A stretch of 64,000 bases of DNA from Paenibacillus sp. J23TS9 (GCF_018403225.1 NZ_BOSG01000002.1:186001-250000), one strand, 5' to 3'; counted from the first letter of the stretch, positions 42,925 through 51,362 are shown. Notes: generated from the sequence alone by a model not told the origin. Made by a program: numbers and translations.

Positions 42925-44066
42925 AAATACTGTTTACCTTTTTCAATCCCAGCGGCGGTATGGAGACCTTGAACCGAATTCGCAGTAACGCCTTAAAGGA
43001 GCATGGAATCGAATCCCATCTGCTGTACAATATTGATGGAGAAGGGCGCCAGAACATTAAAGATATCCGAACAATCGTTACCAGCGACTCCGATACCATC
43101 CGAAATCTCATTGAGCTGGAACAATATGATGCCGTTATCGTATGCTCGGATATTCACATGCTTGTACAGATCAGCAGCTTTGGTTACGGCGGACGTCTTA
43201 TTTTTGAATTTCAGGGGCTTGGAACACCCGAGGAAGCTACGCAAATTTTGCAGAATTTCAAAGACGGGATTAACCGGCATGCCGATGCGCTGCTTTACCC
43301 CCGGACCGCACATCTGCGCCGCCTCATGCGTTCCTTTTTTCCGGATATTCAGCAGTATTGCTTTGATGACCCGCTTGACTGCAAAAATTTCGGATATACT
43401 GCCTACCCTCAAAAGTCCTATCCCATCGTTGGCTGGATCGGGCGCATACAGGCCAACAAAAATTGGCGGGAATTTCTTCAGATGGGTCAGCGGCTGATCA
43501 GGCTTCATCCCGGTCTGTCCCTGTGGCTTTTTGATGACGACACCTTGTCTGACAGCGCCGAATTAGCCGGTTACCATCAAATCCTTGAAGCGGATCCGCT
43601 GCTATCCTCCCGGCTCTTCCGTTATTCCAATATTCCGCATGAGCTGATGGCTGATTACCTCAGCATTATCGGGGATTCAGGAGGCCTTCTCGTATCCACC
43701 TCCATCCGCGAGGGTTTCGGATATGCAGTGGCCGAAGCCATGTTATGCCGCTGCCCGGTTCTTTCTACGGACTCCGGTGGTGTAAGAAGATTTATTTTTC
43801 ATAATAAGACCGGAAAATTCTATACGCGCGGCAACCTGGATGAAGCCGTGAAGGAGGCTATCTCGCTGATGATCAATATCCCTTTGCGAAACCGGCTGGT
43901 CCAAAGCGCAGAAACGCATATCCACAAGCATTTCTCCGCGGATTTGTATGCAGAACATTTCATCGCCATGCTGTACCGGCTTGATGCGGTTCCTTCTACC
44001 TTTTCAGCTCATAAGGGTAAGGAGCAAAAACCTCCTGACGACAATGCAAACGAATATCGTTCATAA
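42921..44066 (+). CDS. GT-B fold glycosyltransferase (family 4-like)
   Basis: This 381-residue enzyme opens with the N-terminal Rossmann half FTFFNPSGGMETLNRIRSNAL. The C-terminal half has VGWIGRIQANKNWREFLQMG and the donor-binding E(x)7E-like motif in STSIREGFGYAVAEAMLCRC. It is translationally coupled to the GT2 gene (ATGA). The pair begins 190 bases after the small beta-rich protein gene, whose Thr/Ser-rich product is a possible glycosylation target. This link is inferred from position alone. Confidence 0.88.
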   Translation: MKILFTFFNPSGGMETLNRIRSNALKEHGIESHLLYNIDGEGRQNIKDIRTIVTSDSDTIRNLIELEQYDAVIVCSDIHMLVQISSFGYGGRLIFEFQGLGTPEEATQILQNFKDGINRHADALLYPRTAHLRRLMRSFFPDIQQYCFDDPLDCKNFGYTAYPQKSYPIVGWIGRIQANKNWREFLQMGQRLIRLHPGLSLWLFDDDTLSDSAELAGYHQILEADPLLSSRLFRYSNIPHELMADYLSIIGDSGGLLVSTSIREGFGYAVAEAMLCRCPVLSTDSGGVRRFIFHNKTGKFYTRGNLDEAVKEAISLMINIPLRNRLVQSAETHIHKHFSADLYAEHFIAMLYRLDAVPSTFSAHKGKEQKPPDDNANEYRS

Positions 44067-44071
44067 CGAAT

Positions 44072-44106
44072 AAACTGCCCCGGCAGAGATACCGGGGCAG
44101 TTTATT
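44072..44106 (+). terminator. Intrinsic terminator of the glycosyltransferase operon
   Basis: AAACTGCCCCGG (44072-44083) pairs with CCGGGGCAGTTT (44092-44103) and ends in TTTATT. Confidence 0.85.
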
Positions 44107-44181
44107 ATGGTTACATGCTTCTTTTCAGTTTACTTTTTAAGCTTAGCGATCGACAGCTCATAGGATTGTCACGCTTACGAA

Positions 44182-44283
44182 TTAGTAGAGAAAAGTTTTA
44201 GTGATTATAACCAACAGAATGAACAGGACCAGGATCGCTCCTGTGGAAGTAAAAAGATTGTTCCTACCAGCAAATTCGCTCAT
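44182..44283 (-). CDS. Tiny YjcZ-like sporulation membrane protein, 33 aa
   Basis: Between the glycosyltransferases and the DUF4097-type gene, the minus strand encodes a 33-residue protein. It has a short polar head (MSEFAGRNNLFTSTG) and one membrane helix (AILVLFILLVIITKTFLY). This matches the layout of YjcZ-family small sporulation proteins of Bacillales. AGGAGGGG lies seven bases before the ATG at 44283, and a second ATG just upstream is too close to that site. It is easily missed by length cut-offs. Confidence 0.75.
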   Translation of the reverse strand: MSEFAGRNNLFTSTGAILVLFILLVIITKTFLY

Positions 44284-44408
44284 CATTTCCCCTCCTCTCA
44301 AACTCATACTCTAATCGTATGCAAGAGGAGAAACTTTAGTTTGGACAAATACCGCTCCAATGCGAAGGCCTGTAGGATCATGTCCGTGAAAAAAGGGATA
44401 CTGCAGCA

Positions 44409-45284
44409 TTATTCTACGGAGATTGCCCCGATCGAAGAGGACAGCGTGATCTGCGGACCCCCTCCATGGATATCGCTGCTGCCCTTGGATGCCCCGGATA
44501 TGATGCCGAGTTCACTGTCCAATTTCAGCGTATACGCAAGGCTATCCGCAAGAGTCGCATGGATGCTGCCCACATCGGTTTTTACTTTGAGGCTGCTGTC
44601 CTTCTCTATTCCGCTGATACCGAGCTGAACACTGCCAGCTTCCGATTTGATACTGGACTTGCCTTTGATTTGAGCGCCATTGACCACGATGGCACCCACA
44701 CTATTATCCACCTGATACTTGCCGCTCACATTGTTCATCGTAATTTGGCCTACGTCATTCTCAATCTCAAAATCCGTAATCGACGCGGGTACCTGCACCT
44801 CATAATCAATCATCAATTCAGAGTAACCGTACTTTGACTGCGCCCAGTCCCAAAGATTATCGTTTGGATTCCCCTTCGGATTCGTCACGATTTCCAGTTT
44901 TCCGTTTTTTGCTATCAAGTTGGTTTCAGCCTCATCTACGATGTTCTGGTACGATTTTTCATTCAAGAACCAGATCGTTGTCTTCACGGATGCCTTATTT
45001 CCTGTCCCCGGCACAACCGTGATGTTGCCTACCTTATGGTCTACTTGCAGCACCGTTTCGGATCCCATCTCCCGTTCAGCGGTCAACTCGATATGCTCAC
45101 CGTTACTCTTCATCCGGTCACCGATGCCATTCACCGTTCCTACAACCGAGCTTCCCGCAGCAGTCGCAACCTCGTGCGCGTCCTGCCTGACCTTTTGCAC
45201 GGCGTCATCGACCTCGTCACAGCCTGCAAGAAGCACCGCTGAAAGGATGGCCGCGGCTCCAATCCCCTTATACGAAATACGCAT
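44409..45284 (-). CDS. DUF4097-type lipoprotein
   Basis: This 291-residue lipoprotein has a signal peptide ending in lipobox LLAGC (Cys22), a short charged helix (DEVDDAVQKVRQDAHEVATA), then a long run of short beta-strands with repeated patterns such as IENDVGQITMNN, VDNSVGAIVVNG and VKTDVGSIHATL. This is the right-handed beta-helix style of DUF4097 proteins. The role is unknown; family members are often near anti-sigma or stress genes. It is monocistronic as far as can be seen. Confidence 0.85.
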   Translation of the reverse strand: MRISYKGIGAAAILSAVLLAGCDEVDDAVQKVRQDAHEVATAAGSSVVGTVNGIGDRMKSNGEHIELTAEREMGSETVLQVDHKVGNITVVPGTGNKASVKTTIWFLNEKSYQNIVDEAETNLIAKNGKLEIVTNPKGNPNDNLWDWAQSKYGYSELMIDYEVQVPASITDFEIENDVGQITMNNVSGKYQVDNSVGAIVVNGAQIKGKSSIKSEAGSVQLGISGIEKDSSLKVKTDVGSIHATLADSLAYTLKLDSELGIISGASKGSSDIHGGGPQITLSSSIGAISVE

Positions 45285-45436
45285 TTTTGTTTACCCTCCA
45301 TCAATCACTGGTTATGTATGGTATTCATTATACCGATTAAAACCAGGAGTGCATCTAGCCGGAGACCAGTGTACCTACTAGACCTTGGTCTGGGTAATGA
45401 ATGCGGATGACAACGGTATATGTCAACATATCTATA

Positions 45437-45733
45437 CTAGGCTGATGGCTGCACAGAACGGATGTCATCGAACCTGATCCACTGCCAGTCATCCTCTTCA
45501 CGCAGTTTAATTTCCTTCAAATATGTATTAATCACCGTCACGAACCCTCTTAGCTGGCTGGTTCCATGCGCCGTATCTACCGTTAAACTTATTTTCACAT
45601 GCTTCTCAAGCGACCGGGAAAGCTCTCGCTCCACATACGACCAATCCTCTTTCTCCTGTATGGCAGCGGCCGTTCCCGATTCATTCCCTGTTAGATCTGG
45701 AGCCGTCTTAGGGGATAGATGCTGTCTGTTCAT
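45437..45733 (-). CDS. yolD: YolD-like protein under an SOS box
   Basis: This 98-residue protein of the YolD-like family has the conserved KISLTVDTAHGTSQLRGFV and the C-terminal IRFDDIRSV, with a central coil DWSYVERELSRSLEKHV. The start MNRQHL (45733) has GGAG nine bases before. YolD-like genes usually sit beside a Y-family DNA polymerase (YqjW/UvrX-type) and are induced by DNA damage. Here no polymerase is adjacent, but a near-consensus LexA box overlaps the promoter, so damage control appears to be kept. The molecular function of YolD is not established. Confidence 0.85.
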   Translation of the reverse strand: MNRQHLSPKTAPDLTGNESGTAAAIQEKEDWSYVERELSRSLEKHVKISLTVDTAHGTSQLRGFVTVINTYLKEIKLREEDDWQWIRFDDIRSVQPSA

Positions 45734-45759
45734 AATGATCATCTCCACTTATATGTTTA

Positions 45760-45803
45760 GAACAAGTGTTCTTATTATACTGCGGATCCCACCCTTTTTG
45801 CAA
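45760..45803 (-). promoter_or_regulatory. SOS (LexA) box and promoter of the yolD-like gene
   Basis: GAACAAGTGTTC at 45760-45771 fits GAAC-RNRY-GTTC, the Bacillus LexA/DinR core. On the minus strand TTGCAA (45803-45798) and TATAAT (45779-45774) are 18 bases apart and the box lies directly downstream of the -10. Repression by LexA is therefore expected. Confidence 0.75.
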
Positions 45804-45807
45804 TGTG

Positions 45808-45849
45808 AAAAAAGCCCTGTAAAAGAAATGCGCATTTCCTTTCAGAGCT
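45808..45849 (-). terminator. Intrinsic terminator of the DUF523 gene
   Basis: On the minus strand GCTCTG (45848-45843) pairs with CAGGGC around an inner GAAATGC/GCATTTC stem. It ends in six T residues. Confidence 0.8.
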
Positions 45850-45903
45850 TCCTGATCGAGTTAAAATCCGAGCTAAACAGATAATATCGACTCATTCAGA
45901 GCA

Positions 45904-46377
45904 TTATTTCTCGCCCGATTGCTGCAACCTTCCCAAAAATATTTGTTCCGAAACGACCTCGATGCCCTCCCGCTCCAGTAAAGCCGTGGTGACTCCGTTT
46001 CCAGGTATTCTCCGGTTCTCGAACCGGCCGTCATAAATCATTGCGCTGCCGCAGGAAGGGCTGTATTCCTTCAACACGACCATCGTTGCGCCAAGCTCGC
46101 GAATCTTCTTCAGCGCCGCATGTGCTCCCCCGATATACATATCACTAACATCCCTGCCGGACTTCTCAATCACCCGGGCTCGTCCGTCAAGCACATCAGC
46201 GCCGGTTCCGCCCTGAATTTCAGCCGGCTCTCTGGGAGTCGTGAATCCGCCCATCAGCTCGGGACAGACTGTGACTGCCTTCTTCTCCTCCACCAAGCGC
46301 TGGATCACATCCTGCATGCAATGCGTCCCGTTATATCTGACTTTCATTCCCGCAAGGCAGGAACTAACAACGATCAT
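45904..46377 (-). CDS. DUF523 family protein
   Basis: This 157-residue protein has the DUF523 pattern: VVSSCLAGMKVRYNG at the start, TVCPELMGGFTTPREPAEI in the middle, and KEYSPSCGSAMIYDG with the third conserved Cys. Cysteines at these three places may bind a metal or an Fe-S cluster; the function is unknown. The start MIVVSS (46377) has GAGG eight bases before it. Confidence 0.9.
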   Translation of the reverse strand: MIVVSSCLAGMKVRYNGTHCMQDVIQRLVEEKKAVTVCPELMGGFTTPREPAEIQGGTGADVLDGRARVIEKSGRDVSDMYIGGAHAALKKIRELGATMVVLKEYSPSCGSAMIYDGRFENRRIPGNGVTTALLEREGIEVVSEQIFLGRLQQSGEK

Positions 46378-46517
46378 ATTCATCACCTCATAAGGCCATT
46401 ATACAAGAAGGAGAGTCCTCTCGTCCCCGATGAAAAAGCACAGTCCACTTGTATCGTGAACCGTGCCTTTATGAGAGTTCTGCTTCCTCTGTTCCCAAAC
46501 TTCTCTTGTCCCGGCCC

Positions 46518-46730
46518 TCAGCTTCGCTCCGGAATTGTTTTTTCACTGTTCTTGTCAAAGCCAGACTCGTATGCACTGATATAGGAGATGCTTGATGTTT
46601 TCACATGATGCTCACTGAGATCGACCCATTCCTCACTTTTCAACCTCACGATAACCCCTGCTATGTCGTCCGAAATAATGTTCAATGACGCCCCGCCGAT
46701 AAAATGAATCGTAATGCTGCTATCACTCAT
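46518..46730 (-). CDS. Small protein of unknown function, 70 aa
   Basis: This 70-residue acidic protein starts at MSDSSITIHF with GGAGGTGG a few bases upstream, which supports translation. It alternates hydrophobic residues (IHFIGGASLNIISDDIAGVIV), suggesting a small beta-fold, and has a charged C-terminal tail. I do not recognise the family. It lies alone on the minus strand between the DUF523 gene and an AT-rich gap of about 370 bases (46731-47098), in which I see no gene. Confidence 0.6.
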   Translation of the reverse strand: MSDSSITIHFIGGASLNIISDDIAGVIVRLKSEEWVDLSEHHVKTSSISYISAYESGFDKNSEKTIPERS

Positions 46731-47098
46731 CGCTTCCACCTCCATAAATTGGGCTTGTATTGATTTACATCAAGGAAGTATTCCCCATTCCTCTCTTCCT
46801 TATTTACACGGATTGGGAGGAAGACAATCTATCCCGAGAAGCGGCAAGCCCATTCTTCCAATTATAATTAATTAAGGAAATAATATATTTCATTTGGAAC
46901 CATATGTATTAAATTGCGTAATTAAAATATGCATGATGATAGTTTCGGGATAAAACGACCATAACTAAAGAACTAGTTACCTTCAAACTTCATCAAAAAA
47001 CAGTGTTTTCTCTATTATTACCCCAGAAATCCAGCCTTTCTTCAGACCAGATGAACGGAGCAAATTCCCCAGCCGATGGGTACCCGGTAAAGGATTGA

Positions 47099-48262
47099 AT
47101 GATTTTGAAAAAGTCTATTGTATTGATGTTATCCCTATTCTTAGTATTAACCGCATGTGGTTCCAAGGAAAAAGAAGAAAAAGCAACCGAAGCAACAAGT
47201 ACGGCTGCAACCCAGGAGGCAACGAAGGAAAACTCCAAAACATCGGATGCAGATAAAATGAAAACAGCAGAGACCCCTGATTTTTCCTTCTCATACCCGG
47301 CCTCATGGAATGCTTTCGATTTGAATCAGCTTAACCAGACAGCGATCAAAGCAGCATACGTCGACCCTGCCCCGAAGGTGGCCTTTGCGGACAATGTCAA
47401 CTTAGCCGCGGATGGTTCAACCATTACTGCAAAAGAAACTGCTGATCAGGCTATTGCTCAATATCAAAGCGGGGCTGCAGGAGAAGCCATCAAGAATTAC
47501 AAAAAAATAAGCTACACTGATACTGCCAATAACAGCGGAGTTTTGGTAGGCGAGTACACCCACGCTCAAGGACAAGCCGAGCTTCAAGTCATTTTGACCC
47601 AATATATTGTGCCTGCGGGCAACGGAACTTATACTTTTTCCATTTCCTATGCCAAAGAATCTTATGATAACGGCGGTAAGAATAGGGTTCAACAGATGAT
47701 CGATTCTTTTAAGTTAAGCAGCACGGCTACTTCCGGCATACAATCCGCGCCTGCCTCTACTGACGTATCCACTGCAGCAGCGGGTTCAGAACAGGCGAAT
47801 ATAGCAGATATAATGGTACAACTCATTCCAACGGTCACCGATAATGGTGGAGAAATGACGGAAAAGACATATAACTACATCATTGGCCACAGTGATCTTT
47901 TCCCTGCTCTGACAGCAGAAAGTAAGAAAAAAGCTAAATCGCTGGTTGATGCAAGCATCACTTCTCGCCATCTGTTCAAAAACGTTATTCCTTATCTGGA
48001 TAAAATGGTGCAAGTAAGCGGGACTGTCGTGGAAGTTCAAGAAGAAGAGACTGAGATCGGAACGATCGCCGTCATTCACGTGGCTGATGAGAATGATAAC
48101 TCCATCGTTGGCTTGTATATGAACTCGACTGGCGACATACTGGACGGCGATGAGGTTACCATGCGCGGACTTCCAACCTCCCTGTTTTCGTTTGACAATG
48201 TCAGCGGCGGAACAACCAATGCCGTTCTTATGAGCGTATCTACAGTTCAGAAAACCCAATAA
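47099..48262 (+). CDS. Lipoprotein with PsbP/DcrB-like and OB-fold-like domains
   Basis: This 387-residue lipoprotein has a signal peptide and lipobox LTAC (Cys20), then a Glu/Thr/Ala-rich linker. A domain at about 60-210 (FSFSYPASWNAFDLN through RVQQMIDSFKL) resembles the DcrB/PsbP-like fold. The C-terminal 110 residues look like an OB-fold: VSGTVVEVQEEETEIGTIAVIHV, then VGLYMNSTGDILDGDEVTMRGLP. AAAGGA precedes the ATG. The role is unknown. It is followed by its own terminator. Confidence 0.75.
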   Translation: MILKKSIVLMLSLFLVLTACGSKEKEEKATEATSTAATQEATKENSKTSDADKMKTAETPDFSFSYPASWNAFDLNQLNQTAIKAAYVDPAPKVAFADNVNLAADGSTITAKETADQAIAQYQSGAAGEAIKNYKKISYTDTANNSGVLVGEYTHAQGQAELQVILTQYIVPAGNGTYTFSISYAKESYDNGGKNRVQQMIDSFKLSSTATSGIQSAPASTDVSTAAAGSEQANIADIMVQLIPTVTDNGGEMTEKTYNYIIGHSDLFPALTAESKKKAKSLVDASITSRHLFKNVIPYLDKMVQVSGTVVEVQEEETEIGTIAVIHVADENDNSIVGLYMNSTGDILDGDEVTMRGLPTSLFSFDNVSGGTTNAVLMSVSTVQKTQ

Positions 48263-48290
48263 CTAGGTTCAAGTGGGTTATATAAGAATA

Positions 48291-48344
48291 AATAGCTAAA
48301 AATCCATGAGGGAAATACCCCTTGTAGGTTTTTAGCTATTTTCT
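48291..48344 (+). terminator. Intrinsic terminator
   Basis: AATAGCTAAAAA (48291-48302) pairs with TTTTTAGCTATT (48329-48340) around an inner hairpin, followed by TTTCTG. Confidence 0.85.
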
Positions 48345-48370
48345 GTTATACATATCGCTATGTAATTTCT

Positions 48371-48559
48371 TTAATGTACCCGGTTCGGAATAAGCTTTTT
48401 CACAATCTCATTGGAAATTTCCTGCGTTTCATCTTGAATGGCTTCAATAGCTCTTTGCTTCTCTGCCTTGAGTTCAGCCAATGCCTCAGCCATGTATTGA
48501 TTTGACTCTTCTCTTGCTACACGCCTTTTATGCCCAAGTAAAAAAAGCCGCTTCAACAA
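48371..48559 (-). CDS. Possible small coiled-coil protein, 62 aa
   Basis: This frame begins with a TTG at 48559 and encodes a basic N-terminus followed by a charged helix (AEALAELKAEKQRAIEAIQDE) that could form a coiled coil. The ribosome site is poor: AAAGGA lies about 15 bases upstream. Codon choice and composition look protein-like, but I do not recognise a family. Confidence 0.4.
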   Translation of the reverse strand: MLKRLFLLGHKRRVAREESNQYMAEALAELKAEKQRAIEAIQDETQEISNEIVKKLIPNRVH

Positions 48560-48810
48560 GGCGACCCCGTTTCCTTTCCATTACGAATTCAAGTCATAGA
48601 GTCCATGGATCAGGTGTTTGCCGAATATAATCACCTGTCCTGTTTGTGTTCGGTTTTCATGAATTCATTCTGCAAAGGATACATACAATGTTTTCCTTCA
48701 TCTTTATCCGGTTTCATGTATCCTTTTTCCCTTGGACGATTACATGAAAAGGCTGTTTCCTGTACATAATGATTCCTGTATTAATAATTCAAAAGGAGCG
48801 AACACAATAA

Positions 48811-49323
48811 ATGGGTATTCTAAGCGGCAATCCGAAAGACGAGCCAATGCATTACGGAGAAATTTACAGCGTATGGGTGGCATCATTGGCAGCAAAAGGG
48901 ATGATCTCCTGTTATCAAGCTTACTTAAACCATGCCGGCGACAAAGATTTAAAGAAGATTATTGATGATTTGTTAGATCAAGCGAAGCTTGAAATGAAAG
49001 AATGCGATACTTTGCTTATGGATAACGGTATTACACCCGCTCCTGCTCTGCCGGAAAGACCTCCCGTCAAGCTAGAGGATATTCCAGCCGGTGCAAGGTT
49101 CACGGATCCGGAAATCGCCGCAAAAATCGCAGCTGACACTTCGCTTGGTCTTGTCGCATGCAGCCAGGTTATGGGGCAATCGATCAGGGAAGACATCGGT
49201 GCTCTATTTGCTAAATATCATGTTACGAAAACAGCATTAGGTCTCCGCATCCTACACATGAACAAAGAAAAAGGCTGGCTCATCCCGCCACCCCTCCAAG
49301 TAAAAAGACCTGAAGAAAAATAG
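48811..49323 (+). CDS. DUF3231 family protein
   Basis: This 170-residue helical protein opens MGILSGNPKDEPMHYGEIYSVW, as DUF3231 proteins do. The family is common in Bacillales, often in spore-linked genes, and has a ferritin-like four-helix layout with unknown function. Typical Bacillus copies carry two DUF3231 units (about 330 residues), while this one has a single unit. AAAGGAG lies about 12 bases before the ATG. A strong terminator follows. Confidence 0.85.
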   Translation: MGILSGNPKDEPMHYGEIYSVWVASLAAKGMISCYQAYLNHAGDKDLKKIIDDLLDQAKLEMKECDTLLMDNGITPAPALPERPPVKLEDIPAGARFTDPEIAAKIAADTSLGLVACSQVMGQSIREDIGALFAKYHVTKTALGLRILHMNKEKGWLIPPPLQVKRPEEK

Positions 49324-49338
49324 CCAAGCTCCAAGTAG

Positions 49339-49369
49339 AATTCCCACTTTTGAGTGGGGATTTTTTTTT
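49339..49369 (+). terminator. Intrinsic terminator of the DUF3231 gene
   Basis: TTCCCACT (49341-49348) pairs with AGTGGGGA (49353-49360), followed by nine T residues. Confidence 0.92.
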
Positions 49370-49476
49370 GACGGCTTAATAAAGATTAATCTGCCGCCTC
49401 TCGGGAACTTAGTAAGCCTTTATTGCATCAAAGGTGGCCCCATCCCCACAATTTTCATCATTGATCTTGAAGAAGC

Positions 49477-50694
49477 TTATTGATTATCGCCAAACCAGAT
49501 ATTTAAAATTCCTGTCCGTGTGTCTGCCCAAACGGTTACAAGACGGCCTGTTTGAGGGACAATCGCATTTCCAATATAGTCGCCAATGAGAGGAAGGCCC
49601 GTAACGCTAAACGAAGTGGTCGTAATGCGGGTGTTTGTAAACGTCATGCCTCCATCCCTGGATGTGGCTAGGTAGACATCGATATCGGGCGGATTTAGTC
49701 GATTAGTGTAATAGGATACAAACACCGCACCATCCGTCGGGGAAACGGTGATGGCCGGGAAAAAGCTCTGAGATCCCACCGGACTGCCGGTAATGGGCAT
49801 CGGTGCACCCCAATCTACGCCAAAGTTTTTGGAAATTGCGATGTAAATATCGGAATAACCTTGCCGAAAATCCTGCCACACGGCATAAACGTTTCCTCGC
49901 GACGTTGGTGCGTTTGAGATGTCCGCTGACATGGAGGGATACGTCAGGCACCTGAATTGGTACCCAGGTAGTGGCGAAGGTGGAACAACGACCGGGGCGA
50001 TCATGATTTCAGTGGCGAATGTTGCTCCACCGTCATGGGATGTACGAGTATTAAATTCGGTTCCGCCGGGAGGTTGGGTTATCCAACCCACGATAAGTAT
50101 TCCATTTAATGTGATTGCAATTCCAGGAAATTCTTCAAATTCAGTAATTGAAGACAGCAGACTGGGGCTCATATAAGAGCTGCCACCGTCTATGGAGCGA
50201 TTAAAGAATATCGTATTACCCGGTATAAATTGCGTATTGTAATCATGGGTATAACCCGTGTAGATGTTTCCAAAAAAAGGGCTGGATCCGGCCTTGTCAG
50301 CGATAACAACCACCTGATCGTCATTGACAAATTGTCCGAATCCTTGGTTTACAATAACTGGGGGTCCGAATGAAGAGGCGTTGTCGTTAGAGACATAGGA
50401 GACAATCGAACCGCTGAGACCATCCGAATCAAAAGCGTGCGCTGCCACTACAAACGAATTTGGAAAAAAATAATCAATATGAGGCGCCTCTATGCCAGCA
50501 AAACCGGCAGGTAACGGTAGTAACGTTGTGCTCCATGTTGCCCCTGCATCGATCGACTTGTATAAGCCAATATTCGGCGGTCCTGCACTGAGATCTACAG
50601 CTACCGCCACCATGACCGAGGGGTTCAGCCAATTTACCGCGATGGTTGGCTCAAACTGTGAACTCGTGCTTGGCGAGATTTGTATGTTTACCAT
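49477..50694 (-). CDS. BNR-repeat (sialidase-like) beta-propeller protein without signal peptide
   Basis: This 405-residue protein is built of BNR/Asp-box repeats. Examples are SIDAGATWST, SIDGGSSYMS, SHDGGATFAT, SKNFGVDWGA and SRDGGMTFTN, at intervals of about 50-80 residues, predicting a six-bladed propeller. Sialidase catalytic residues (Arg triad, Tyr, Glu) are not evident, so an enzymatic call is not justified. There is no signal peptide or anchor. It is the second gene of a two-gene operon with the small beta-rich protein (50739-51104), from which it is separated by a perfect 24-base palindrome. AAGGGAG precedes the ATG. Confidence 0.85.
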   Translation of the reverse strand: MVNIQISPSTSSQFEPTIAVNWLNPSVMVAVAVDLSAGPPNIGLYKSIDAGATWSTTLLPLPAGFAGIEAPHIDYFFPNSFVVAAHAFDSDGLSGSIVSYVSNDNASSFGPPVIVNQGFGQFVNDDQVVVIADKAGSSPFFGNIYTGYTHDYNTQFIPGNTIFFNRSIDGGSSYMSPSLLSSITEFEEFPGIAITLNGILIVGWITQPPGGTEFNTRTSHDGGATFATEIMIAPVVVPPSPLPGYQFRCLTYPSMSADISNAPTSRGNVYAVWQDFRQGYSDIYIAISKNFGVDWGAPMPITGSPVGSQSFFPAITVSPTDGAVFVSYYTNRLNPPDIDVYLATSRDGGMTFTNTRITTTSFSVTGLPLIGDYIGNAIVPQTGRLVTVWADTRTGILNIWFGDNQ

Positions 50695-50713
50695 GATTAC
50701 TCCCTTCTTATTA

Positions 50714-50737
50714 TTAAGGAAACCGCGGTTTCCTTAA
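50714..50737. repeat. Perfect 24-base palindrome in an intercistronic gap
   Basis: TTAAGGAAACCG at 50714-50725 is followed directly by its reverse complement to 50737, two bases after the stop codon of the upstream gene. In RNA it forms a hairpin with almost no loop. It could protect the upstream mRNA from decay or be a protein-binding site. Confidence 0.8.
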
Positions 50738-50738
50738 C

Positions 50739-51104
50739 TTATGGGTTGAGCTGGGCGATTTGAGTGAGTTCTTGCTGCAGCACTTTTTGATGATGAATGA
50801 CGTTTCCGGATGAATCCGTTCCGAATACATTGATGACTGTATCTGTTGGAACCGTGCCGGTTACAAGGAATTGAACTTCGTAAGAAGTATTGCCTGCAAT
50901 GTTGAAACCAAGAATTTGAGCCGTGTTCGCATTAATCGTCAGAGAATTGGAATAGACCAGTGACTTACTCACCAAGCTGTTCCATACATAGATGTGATAA
51001 ACGACGTTGGATGAAAAACTTAAGTTATCATTGCTAATGTTAATAACAAGGTTCGTTGCAGGGCTGGTTCCTGTATTCGTAATGATGCCAGTTGTTAATG
51101 CCAT
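50739..51104 (-). CDS. Small beta-rich protein, paralogue of the 41124-41498 product
   Basis: This 121-residue protein starts at MALTTGIITNTG (51104) with AGAGG ten bases upstream. It aligns along its whole length with the product at 41124-41498: TTGxI at the start, ATNLVINI/ATNIVVSV, NIAGNTSYEVQ/YIAGNVAYEVQ, VFGTDSSGNV/TYGIDEFGNI and KVLQQELTQIAQLNP/RVLQSELTSIAALSP at the end. Like its paralogue it has no export signal and no cysteine. It leads an operon with the BNR propeller gene. The function is unknown; a self-assembling surface or spore-coat subunit is a reasonable hypothesis. Confidence 0.75.
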   Translation of the reverse strand: MALTTGIITNTGTSPATNLVINISNDNLSFSSNVVYHIYVWNSLVSKSLVYSNSLTINANTAQILGFNIAGNTSYEVQFLVTGTVPTDTVINVFGTDSSGNVIHHQKVLQQELTQIAQLNP

Positions 51105-51239
51105 GAAATCACGACCTCTCCATTCATTTTTATTACCATATGAGCTCCCTTTCTTTGTTGTGTGGACCATTTAAATGGTAGATTGAATAAAATCAAAAAC
51201 ACCCTCTTCGAATATATGCAGGTGAGAATGCAAATATAA

Positions 51240-51283
51240 AAAAAAAGCGCGGCCTCCGATTTACTCGGAAAACCGCGCTTTTT
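51240..51283 (-). terminator. Terminator of tRNA-Thr
   Basis: On the minus strand AAAAAGCGCGG pairs with CCGCGCTTTTTTTT around an inner TCCGA/TCGGA stem. It lies directly after the tRNA gene. Confidence 0.9.
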
Positions 51284-51290
51284 GTTTGGA

Positions 51291-51362
51291 TGCTGGTGAA
51301 GGGAATTGAACCCCCGGCCTACGCATTACGAGTGCGTTGCTCTACCCCTGAGCTACACCAGC
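51291..51362 (-). tRNA. trnT: tRNA-Thr (anticodon CGU)
   Basis: The minus strand folds as a complete 72-nt tRNA. The acceptor stem is GCTGGTG/CACCAGC, the D-arm GCTCAGGGGTAGAGC, and the anticodon stem ACGCA/TGCGT with loop CTCGTAA (anticodon CGT). The T-arm CCGGGGGTTCAATTCCC follows, with discriminator A. CCA is not encoded. It reads codon ACG. A strong terminator follows. Confidence 0.96.
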
